A stretch of DNA of 9,881 bases from Euryarchaeota archaeon UBA561. GTDB taxonomy: Archaea > Thermoplasmatota > Poseidoniia > Poseidoniales > Poseidoniaceae. The number at the start of each line of letters is the position of its first letter. Position 1 is the stretch's first letter. The notes beneath the pieces were generated by a model. That model worked only from the letters and a program-made list of their open reading frames with translations. It made no database searches and was not told the origin of the DNA. The DNA is taken from NCBI GenBank assembly GCA_002502295.1, contig DANX01000016.1, positions 12,892 through 22,772 of the forward strand. Reading direction: 5' to 3'. The position numbers were made by a program, and so were the translations under genes. Positions 1-5,834 of this stretch are shown one piece after another.

Positions 1-100
1 ATGGCCAGGCTATGCGACTGCCGCTCGCACGCCGTCCACCAACGAACCTCACATCAAGATGACGGTGTTTACAAATCTTCGGAAGAAGGTTGAAAACGGC
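1..100. other. Unassigned flank beyond ctaB
   Basis: No gene can be assigned here. On the minus strand a GTG at position 52 opens a frame that runs off the window edge (17 codons visible, beginning with the residues of VRFVGGRRASGS when the GTG is read as Val). This would fit a third gene of the heme A operon, 48 bp after ctaB. On the plus strand one frame is open from the edge to a TGA at 58-60 (about 19 codons ending in PPTNLTSR), which could equally be the tail of a convergent gene. Neither peptide is recognisable, and there is too little sequence to choose. Confidence 0.2.
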
Positions 101-1114
101 TCACAGCGGGCCCAAAAACCCGAGCCTTGTTGGTGGAATGAACGCGATGACCACCAAGGACAAGAACATCCATCCAAGGTAAAAGAGACTCCTGAAAAAC
201 GACTTGGCAGCCTTGGGCATTCTGCCGTTCTCATCAAAGGGTTCGTGTGGATCGATTGACCAGACGGAGTGAGCATACCAGAGGGTTAGGCCGCCCGATA
301 CAAAAGCCCACAGCAGAGGTACACCCGATTCTGGCCAGAAGCAAGGCACCGACCCCAGGAGGAACAGAAGAACACAGTAAATTTTGGATTGAAGGACCGT
401 GTGCTCTGCTCCTTTGACTTCGTTCATCATGGGGATGTTGACTTTTCCATACTCTCCTGAACGGTACAGAGCGAGGGCCCAAAAATGGGGTGGAGTCCAG
501 AGGAAAATAAGGAAAAAGAGCATCCAGGGGACGGGCGAACCAAGATCGAACATGTTAGCGTTGGCGATGGAATCACCCGCTGCTGCAGCCCATCCAATCA
601 GAGGTGGGGTTGAACCGGCTATGCCTCCGATGACAATGTTTTGAGGCGTGCGACGCTTGAGCCAGATCGAATAGATCAACACGTAAAAGAAGACCGAAAA
701 GGCGGACCAGAATGCAGCCTTGGCGCTCACGAGCAAAAACAAACTCGACCCAATGATGGCGATGATGGAGCCGAACAATAAGGCAAATCGAGGAGTGGCA
801 TGACCCAACGGAATTGGACGATTCATCGTACGGCGCATGTGAGGGTCAATGTCAGCATCGTACCACATGTTGATGGCGTTCGAACCCCCTGCGGAGAGCG
901 TACCTCCAACGACCGTGATGAGGATGACGTACCCGGTTTGTGCCCATGTTCGCTCAACGCCCATGACGTCATTTCGGGCCAAGGTGTCGTGAACGAGGAT
1001 AGCACAAATGGCCGTAATTTGAAGAAGAACGATGACTCGTAACTTCATCAGTTGCGTCATCACCTTGAGCATACCCGGATGAGGGGGGGATTGAGCACCG
1101 CTAAACTCACTCAT
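101..1114 (-). CDS. ctaB: Protoheme IX farnesyltransferase (heme O synthase)
   Basis: This polytopic membrane prenyltransferase of the UbiA superfamily converts heme B to heme O by adding a farnesyl group, the first step toward heme A. It is 337 aa, a little longer than usual because of a polar N-terminal extension; Met15 and Met19 are alternative starts. The first aspartate-rich motif is N82-x3-D86-x-D88-x-D90, followed by RRTMNRP at residues 94-100. The second loop has WLKRRTPQN (151-159) followed by a GGIAGSTPPLIGW segment. The family signature WTPPHFWALAL is at 206-216, and around eight or nine hydrophobic segments are visible. Its ATG overlaps the ctaA stop (ATGA at 1111-1114), so the two are co-transcribed and probably translationally coupled. 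The motifs make the family certain; the exact start is less so. Confidence 0.96.
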   Translation of the reverse strand: MSEFSGAQSPPHPGMLKVMTQLMKLRVIVLLQITAICAILVHDTLARNDVMGVERTWAQTGYVILITVVGGTLSAGGSNAINMWYDADIDPHMRRTMNRPIPLGHATPRFALLFGSIIAIIGSSLFLLVSAKAAFWSAFSVFFYVLIYSIWLKRRTPQNIVIGGIAGSTPPLIGWAAAAGDSIANANMFDLGSPVPWMLFFLIFLWTPPHFWALALYRSGEYGKVNIPMMNEVKGAEHTVLQSKIYCVLLFLLGSVPCFWPESGVPLLWAFVSGGLTLWYAHSVWSIDPHEPFDENGRMPKAAKSFFRSLFYLGWMFLSLVVIAFIPPTRLGFLGPL

Positions 1115-2187
1115 TCCTGTTCACCCAGATGAGAGGGGCTCCTGTTCTGGTTTTTAGCAAATCGGACGGCGAACATCAAAAAGACCGAGGAAAGAAAGGC
1201 GGCGACTCCACCCACCAAATGGAGCAAAGAAAGCCATTCAGGGAAATCTCCAACCTTTGCAAAGACAATGTAGGAGCCACCGATCATCACGTTGAGCAAC
1301 CACAGCCCGGTCGTTATCTCTGCAAAGCGGACCAACTCTGCACTTCCTGCTTTTTGCTCGGACGCCATGCGAAGGTTGCTTACGCCCAAGACCAAGACCA
1401 AGCCGACAACCAAAGCACCAGACCGGTGAATCATTTGAATGAAAATACCGGGGCCGTCGAGAGAGGGCAGAAACGAGCCCTGACACTTTGGCCAGCCGTT
1501 GGGGAAGCCTACGGAGCAACTTTGGTTGTACTGGCCTCCGGCTGAAGACGATACCCAAGCGCCCAGAACGAGCAAAAGGCCCACAGCCGCCGTCATTGAA
1601 TGAACACGCTTTGATTGGGCGTCGAGAAAGGCCATTGGCGCTTGAAGAAACCTCCATTCTGCGCCCTCTGCAATGCGCATGGCCATGAATTGCCAGAACA
1701 AACCTCCGGTGAACACACAGGCAAGAGAAAGGTGAGCGGCGACGGTCCAGTCGGCGTTGTCAAAATGAACGGTGACGGCCCCGAGAACGGCTTGAAGAAG
1801 CAAAAGCAGAGCAGAAATTTGGCTGGCCCGCTCAACACGGGAACCGTAGGTACCCCGGAGCCTTCGCATGGCCAGAACGTTGAGAAGAATGGGAACGGCG
1901 ATGACGCCGACAAGCATACGGTGGAACCACTCAACAAAAATTTGGAACACTGTGTAGCGATGATCTTCCCCTCTGGAATCTTCCTGGTCGGGGTTTGCTT
2001 CCCAATACGCTGCTTGTTCTTCCTCAGAGATATCAAAATGCCACGTCCCGAAACATGTCGGCCATTCAGGGCAGGATTCTCCTGCATCGTTGATTCGTAT
2101 GGAACCGCCAACAACGACGATGAGCAGCGCGAACACCGCAAGCATAAGCGGAAGAGTGGATGGACGGCGCCACCACGAAGGTTCCAT
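1111..2187 (-). CDS. ctaA: Heme A synthase (COX15/CtaA family)
   Basis: This integral membrane monooxygenase oxidises the C8 methyl of heme O to a formyl group, giving heme A for aa3-type oxidases. I choose the ATG at 2187 (358 aa); the frame extends upstream only to a TTG at 2220. Two four-helix halves are visible. The first carries E86-x2-H89 (in VEWFHRM) and H152; the second carries H254 (MIHRSGA) and H323 (LLHLVGG). These match the four conserved heme-ligand histidines and the glutamate of the family. Each half also has an extracytoplasmic Cys pair: C39/C45 in SCPEWPTC and C224/C235. The first gene of the ctaA-ctaB operon, it diverges from a secreted thioredoxin-like gene, which fits a shared role in oxidase assembly. 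Confidence 0.95.
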   Translation of the reverse strand: MEPSWWRRPSTLPLMLAVFALLIVVVGGSIRINDAGESCPEWPTCFGTWHFDISEEEQAAYWEANPDQEDSRGEDHRYTVFQIFVEWFHRMLVGVIAVPILLNVLAMRRLRGTYGSRVERASQISALLLLLQAVLGAVTVHFDNADWTVAAHLSLACVFTGGLFWQFMAMRIAEGAEWRFLQAPMAFLDAQSKRVHSMTAAVGLLLVLGAWVSSSAGGQYNQSCSVGFPNGWPKCQGSFLPSLDGPGIFIQMIHRSGALVVGLVLVLGVSNLRMASEQKAGSAELVRFAEITTGLWLLNVMIGGSYIVFAKVGDFPEWLSLLHLVGGVAAFLSSVFLMFAVRFAKNQNRSPSHLGEQE

Positions 2188-2238
2188 GTTCGGGCGTGTG
2201 AGCAGACCCCTTTTGAACAAATGCCTACTCCCAAGAGC
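2188..2238. promoter_or_regulatory. Very compact divergent promoter of ctaA and the thioredoxin-like gene
   Basis: Only 33 bp separate the ctaA ATG (2187) from the first ATG of the divergent gene (2221), or 51 bp if that gene starts at 2239. The only AT-rich stretch is TTTTGAACAAA at 2211-2221, which contains the imperfectly symmetric core TTTG-AA-CAAA. Its centre lies about 29 bp upstream of the ctaA ATG and 23 bp upstream of the ATG at 2239, near the usual TATA position for leaderless archaeal genes on both sides. A single TATA-like element serving both directions is an inference. Confidence 0.35.
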
Positions 2239-3147
2239 ATGGGTTCACAACCTTGGCCACTTCTCATCGTCGCAGTGATGCTGTTGAGTCTCGCTCCGGC
2301 CTCAGCAAACCAAACGCAAGCCAACACGGCACAGCAAGAGGGTTTGTTGATGGACGTGGCGTTCATGTCAACTGACTGCTTGGAAAACGCCACGTGTGAG
2401 GCACACCGCCCGGCCCACCTGATAGAATACTTCAGCGCCGATTGGTGCGAACCATGCGTTCAAGTTGGCGAATCATTGGACGCACTTGCAAGCAACCAAA
2501 CCGTTGTTCTCCAACACCATCCCTCTCCTCAAGACCTAAGCTTTTTCTCTGATTCGAAGCAACGCAACGATGCAGATTACCGGCTGCTGTTTTTCCCGTC
2601 CATCGTCCTTGATGGAACGCACTTGTTCACCGGCACACGACAAAGCATGGATCTTGTTTCGACGATGGAAAACGAAACCAACAGTTGGCAAGGTCTTGAG
2701 AACGTTTCCTTTTCCAACAACACACTGCGATGGAACGCATCGATCAGCGGAACGGTGGTGGTCTGGGCCCTCACGCCAACGCCGCATGAGGTGTCGGGGA
2801 AGGTTCATCGATCGGTGGCTTACGAACGCTTTGCGATGAATGCCTCCGCTGGGGAACTTGTTGTGAACGCAAGTGCGCTTGCATCAAACACCTCAATGGT
2901 GATTCTTCTGGAGCAAGAGGGTGTTCGCAACTTGACCGTCGCTTCGTTGGCTCCAACTGGAGCGATGGACCTCATCGACAACACCGTGGGCACCACCTCG
3001 GGCCCCACCGCCGAATCCGAAATCTACCTTCCTGCACTGGTTAGCGCTTTTTTGGTGTTCATGCTCCTGCCAGCGATCATCACACACCTGCGGCTCACCA
3101 GAGCAAATCGGACGAAAACGAGCACGGATATTGGGTCTGAAGAATGA
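2221..3147 (+). CDS. Secreted, membrane-anchored thioredoxin-fold protein (CEPC)
   Basis: This is a probable extracytoplasmic thiol-disulfide or metallochaperone-like protein of 308 aa. Residues 1-29 form a Sec signal peptide (hydrophobic core PLLIVAVMLLSLAPASA). A thioredoxin-type active site follows: LIEYFSADWCEPC with C76 and C79, and the cis-proline candidate P126 in LLFFPSIVLDG. A second Cys pair, C53/C59, lies just upstream. A Ser/Thr/Asn-rich beta domain (about 155-245) is followed by a transmembrane helix (268-290) and a basic cytoplasmic tail. The layout resembles the DUF1223 family (N-terminal CxxC, PSIVLDG-like strand, C-terminal beta domain), but I cannot run the comparison. ATG 2239 is an alternative start: the compact promoter favours it, whereas Lys5 in the signal peptide n-region favours 2221. 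Divergence from ctaA suggests oxidase assembly, for example CuA or disulfide handling. Confidence 0.8.
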   Translation: MPTPKSMGSQPWPLLIVAVMLLSLAPASANQTQANTAQQEGLLMDVAFMSTDCLENATCEAHRPAHLIEYFSADWCEPCVQVGESLDALASNQTVVLQHHPSPQDLSFFSDSKQRNDADYRLLFFPSIVLDGTHLFTGTRQSMDLVSTMENETNSWQGLENVSFSNNTLRWNASISGTVVVWALTPTPHEVSGKVHRSVAYERFAMNASAGELVVNASALASNTSMVILLEQEGVRNLTVASLAPTGAMDLIDNTVGTTSGPTAESEIYLPALVSAFLVFMLLPAIITHLRLTRANRTKTSTDIGSEE

Positions 3148-3163
3148 GGTAGGTTCAAAAAGA

Positions 3164-3180
3164 GTTGCCATGTCGGCAAC
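3164..3180. promoter_or_regulatory. Inverted repeat upstream of rpoK
   Basis: GTTGCC (3164-3169) and GGCAAC (3175-3180) form perfect 6-bp arms around a 5-nt spacer. The repeat sits in the 60-bp gap between the thioredoxin-like gene and rpoK, just after the AT-rich TTCAAAAA (3153-3160), which could serve as the rpoK TATA element. That places the repeat between TATA and the predicted transcription start, a position suited to an operator. It could instead be a weak hairpin at the 3' end of the preceding transcript, although no T-tract follows. Confidence 0.35.
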
Positions 3181-3207
3181 ATGCGATACCTTCGCAGTTG
3201 ATTGTCA

Positions 3208-3462
3208 ATGGTCAAGCCAGCACGCCAACACACCCGCTTTGAACGCGCCCGAATCATTGGTGCTCGCGCCCTACAAATTGGAATGGGCGCCCCACTTTAC
3301 GCCACGGAAGAGGTCCTACGTGACCAATTCAAAGAAGAACTCGTTTCCCTGTACGGATTGGAAGAAGCCAACATTCGCTTTGTCCTCGACCCGCTCAAGA
3401 TCGCCCTCTACGAGTACGAAAACCACCTCATCCCCATCGACATCGATCCTCACGAATCGTGA
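3208..3462 (+). CDS. rpoK: DNA-directed RNA polymerase subunit K (Rpb6/omega homologue)
   Basis: This small core subunit of archaeal RNA polymerase clamps the largest subunit and aids assembly. The diagnostic block TRFERARIIGARALQIGMGAP (residues 9-29) is almost the family consensus. The C-terminal block DPLKIALYEYENHLIPIDI matches the DPIEIA...GVIPI strand-helix of RpoK. At 84 aa it is longer than the usual archaeal subunit (roughly 55-60 aa). The extra length is a predicted helical insertion between the two blocks (about 31-57, with VLRDQFKEELVSLYGLEE), and the C-terminal arginine typical of the family is replaced by DPHES. I choose the ATG at 3208; a TTG lies two codons upstream and an in-frame TGA (3199-3201) just before that excludes anything longer. 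Its 3' end overlaps the convergent kynA by 13 bp. Confidence 0.9.
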   Translation: MVKPARQHTRFERARIIGARALQIGMGAPLYATEEVLRDQFKEELVSLYGLEEANIRFVLDPLKIALYEYENHLIPIDIDPHES

Positions 3463-3466
3463 GGAT
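3446..3466. terminator. 21-bp palindrome spanning both stop codons of rpoK and kynA
   Basis: ATCCTCACGA (3446-3455) and TCGTGAGGAT (3457-3466) are perfect 10-bp arms around a single central base. As RNA this would fold into an 8-bp stem (ATCCTCAC with GTGAGGAT) and a 5-nt loop in transcripts from either strand. It covers the TGA of rpoK (3460-3462) and the TGA of kynA (3452-3450 on the minus strand). A bidirectional 3'-end hairpin is the simplest reading, but no T-tract follows on either strand, so RNA stability or transcript-collision roles are also possible. Confidence 0.55.
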
Positions 3467-4586
3467 AGGCGTTGGATGTAAAGCCGTAAAAGTCGGCTTC
3501 TGACACCTCGGGTAGGGCATCCCGCCTTACGAGAAGCGTGCGAACCGCCCACAGGTCAACAAAAATCCGATATTTGGTGGTAGCATCCAAGTAATCAACT
3601 CCGCTTGAACCCCCTGTTCCCATCCTTCGTCCAATCATCCGCTCAACCATTCGAGCGTGATGGGTCCGGAAGAGCAACATGGATTGTTCCAATTCAACAA
3701 AACTGTCGATGAGGCGTCGGGGCCAAGACAACAGCGGAAGGTCTCGATATGATTCTATAAACAGCAACCCTGCTCGATGGCGAATGGCTTCTCCATCGGC
3801 GATGAGAAACTGCTCTGCGGCGGATATACCTGCTTCAATTCGAGGCCGTACTGTCGCTTCCTCGCCGTGCCCAATCTCGATCATGTGGGCAATCACGTGT
3901 TCACCATGCTGGACCATGGCTTCGAGGTGTTGATCGACGTACTTGCGAACAGCGTCGTGGTCGCCATCACTCCCCGGGGAGGACCCGTGGATTGGAGTGC
4001 GAGACAACCATGTCGTGAGCACCTCGTTCAGCGATGGTTCCCCAATCGTGTGTTCAAAATCTTGAAGCGCCAGAGCGGAAACTTTCCCTTCCTTAGCGAG
4101 CCGCTTCATGTGCTGAAGTGGGTCCATGCCCCCAACGCGTCCTTTGTTCTCAAGGCCCATGAGAACCTCCAGTTCCCTCATTTGCCACGATTCAAAACCT
4201 GACGACGTTCCAAGTCTGTCCCTGAACGCCAGGAAATCCTGAGGGGAAAGAGTTTCCATGACTTTCCACTGATCAGCGAGCAATCGGAAGATTTCACTGA
4301 CCCGCTCCAAATGATGAACCACTCGAGGGATGGCGGATTCCTCGATGTGCTCATTGTTCATGAGCGCCCGGGCTTCTTTCAATTCACGAAGAATCAACTT
4401 GAACCACAATTCGAAGGTTTGGTGCACGATGATGAAGTGCAACTCGTCATTCGATGGAAGCGGCGCATAACCATCCGGGCCATCTTGCAAAGCGAGGAGT
4501 TCCTCGAGACGCAGGTAGCCTGCATAGGTGATGCGCGTGGAGGGTGATGGCTCGTCCATGAAACCCACTGGGCGAAGCAACCCCAT
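3450..4586 (-). CDS. kynA: Tryptophan 2,3-dioxygenase
   Basis: This cytosolic heme enzyme inserts O2 into the indole ring of L-tryptophan to give N-formylkynurenine, the first step of the kynurenine route. At 378 aa it is the normal size or slightly long for the family. ELHFIIVHQTFELWFK (48-63) holds the substrate-pocket histidine H55. GTSSGFESWQMRELE (126-140) is the second signature. FRTHHARMVERMIGRR (306-321) holds the proximal heme ligand, most likely H310. GTGGSSGVDYL (323-333) is the substrate-carboxylate loop. The start at 4586 has a purine-rich GGAGTGAAGG upstream; Met10 (4559) is an alternative. It diverges from purP and converges on rpoK. The enzyme is common in bacteria and eukaryotes and patchy in archaea, so transfer is plausible. 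No formamidase or kynureninase is in the window. Confidence 0.95.
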   Translation of the reverse strand: MGLLRPVGFMDEPSPSTRITYAGYLRLEELLALQDGPDGYAPLPSNDELHFIIVHQTFELWFKLILRELKEARALMNNEHIEESAIPRVVHHLERVSEIFRLLADQWKVMETLSPQDFLAFRDRLGTSSGFESWQMRELEVLMGLENKGRVGGMDPLQHMKRLAKEGKVSALALQDFEHTIGEPSLNEVLTTWLSRTPIHGSSPGSDGDHDAVRKYVDQHLEAMVQHGEHVIAHMIEIGHGEEATVRPRIEAGISAAEQFLIADGEAIRHRAGLLFIESYRDLPLLSWPRRLIDSFVELEQSMLLFRTHHARMVERMIGRRMGTGGSSGVDYLDATTKYRIFVDLWAVRTLLVRRDALPEVSEADFYGFTSNAYPHDS

Positions 4587-4719
4587 GAAACCTTCACTCC
4601 AAACCGCCCGAATCCACGCACCTGGTCAACCAAACGCATCTGGAGGTTTATTCAAATGAAACGCTTTTTACAAGATTCCTTGACATAATACTCATAGAGC
4701 GATTACGAAACCCCTCCAT
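4587..4719. promoter_or_regulatory. Divergent promoter region of kynA and purP
   Basis: This 133-bp AT-richer gap contains no gene. For purP, ATAATA at 4685-4690 centres about 32 bp before the ATG, a plausible TATA for a leaderless or near-leaderless transcript; CTTTTTACAAG at 4664-4674 is a second AT-rich block. For kynA, the minus-strand TTTGAATAAA (4656-4647) centres about 65 bp before the ATG and would give a leader of roughly 40 nt ending in the purine-rich GGAGTGAAGG at 4600-4591. No convincing operator was seen. Confidence 0.45.
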
Positions 4720-5832
4720 ATGGGCGTACCACAAACCTCGGTGCAGGAATGGCTCAATGGCTACGACAAAGAAGCCATCACGGTAGGGGTTGTAGCCTCG
4801 CATTCATCGCTCCAAATCCTCCACGGAGCTCGGCAAGAAGGCTTCAGGACCCTTGGTATCGCCGTCGGAGAAAACCGCCGCCGATTTTACAAAGCCTTCC
4901 CGGGAGCCGACCCCGACGAATGGCTGATGCTCGATGACTATCGGGAAATGTTGGATTACGCCGAATGGTTCCGTGAAAAGAACGTGATCATTGTTCCCCA
5001 CGGCTCCTTGGTTGAATACTTGGGTGCAAACAATTTCCGAAACCTCGAAGTCCCTACGTTCGGGAATCGAAACATCCTCCACTGGGAGAGCAGCCGTGCC
5101 TTGCAGCGACAATGGTTAGAAGACGGAGGCTGTACAATGCCCAAGGTGGTAGAGGACCCTCACAACATCGACGGACCCGTCATTGTGAAGTATGCCGGAG
5201 CCAAAGGCGGACGAGGATACTTCGTCGCTCGTGATTACCGAGATTTCCGCCGAAACGTGGACATCGAAGAGGAATTCACCATCCAAGAATATGTCCTCGG
5301 ATGCCGCTATTACCTCCATTTCTTCTTCGATCCAACCGCAGAAGACGGTTTCCAAGTCCAAGGTCGAGGTGAGCACGCAGGGAAGAACCTGGGCCGCCTT
5401 GAACTCCTGTCAATGGACCGCCGCGATGAAAGCAACGTTGACGAATTCTACAAACTCGGTTCCCTTCGAGACTTGCGCGAGATGTCGCTCGAACCGTCCT
5501 TTGTCGTCACTGGAAATCAGCCCGTCGTCATTCGTGAGTCGCTTCTTCCTCGAGCCTTTGAGATGGCAGAAGGGACCGTCGCTGCCTCATACAATTTGGA
5601 GGAGGGTTCCCGTGGCATGCTCGGCCCGTTTTGTCTGGAGACCATCGTGACCGACCAGCTCGAGTTCAAGGTGTTCGAGATAAGCGCACGCATCGTGGCA
5701 GGTTCGAATCCATTCGTTGGAGGCTCACCCTATTCAGACATCAACGAGCCATTCATGTCGACTGGGCGACGAATTGCTCGGTCAATCCGCAAGGCGCTGA
5801 GCGATGACCGCTTGGACGAGATTATTTCGTGA
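4720..5832 (+). CDS. purP: FAICAR synthetase (formate-dependent), PurP
   Basis: This archaeal ATP-grasp ligase makes FAICAR from AICAR, formate and ATP, the penultimate step of IMP synthesis. It replaces the folate-dependent formyltransferase half of PurH. It is 370 aa, the normal length. YDKEAITVGVVASHSSLQIL (15-34) with H28 is the N-terminal nucleotide-binding block. HGSLVEYLG (94-102) follows, then VIVKYAGAKGGRGYF (154-168), the ATP-grasp glycine-rich loop. GNQPVVIRESLLPR (265-278) and FEISARIVAGSNPF (319-332) complete the conserved core and metal-binding end. No Shine-Dalgarno precedes the ATG, and a TATA-like ATAATA sits about 32 bp upstream, fitting a nearly leaderless transcript. It is divergent from kynA and ends 2 bp from the convergent coiled-coil gene; the two stops form the palindrome TGAGCTCA. 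Confidence 0.96.
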   Translation: MGVPQTSVQEWLNGYDKEAITVGVVASHSSLQILHGARQEGFRTLGIAVGENRRRFYKAFPGADPDEWLMLDDYREMLDYAEWFREKNVIIVPHGSLVEYLGANNFRNLEVPTFGNRNILHWESSRALQRQWLEDGGCTMPKVVEDPHNIDGPVIVKYAGAKGGRGYFVARDYRDFRRNVDIEEEFTIQEYVLGCRYYLHFFFDPTAEDGFQVQGRGEHAGKNLGRLELLSMDRRDESNVDEFYKLGSLRDLREMSLEPSFVVTGNQPVVIRESLLPRAFEMAEGTVAASYNLEEGSRGMLGPFCLETIVTDQLEFKVFEISARIVAGSNPFVGGSPYSDINEPFMSTGRRIARSIRKALSDDRLDEIIS

Positions 5833-5834
5833 GC

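Noticed and set aside
1615..2220. Long plus-strand open frame continuous with the thioredoxin-like gene, as if that protein were 510 aa
   Set aside because: This part lies antisense to the well-conserved ctaA. The signal peptide begins only after 2221, and the upstream residues show no domain.
2188..2220. TTG start at 2220 for ctaA
   Set aside because: It adds 11 unconserved residues and would leave no room for a promoter. The ATG at 2187 gives a typical family N-terminus.
3181..3201. Six-codon mini-ORF (MRYLRS) just upstream of and in frame with rpoK, as a possible regulatory leader peptide
   Set aside because: Too short to distinguish from chance, with no ribosome binding site. The predicted transcription start may lie inside it.
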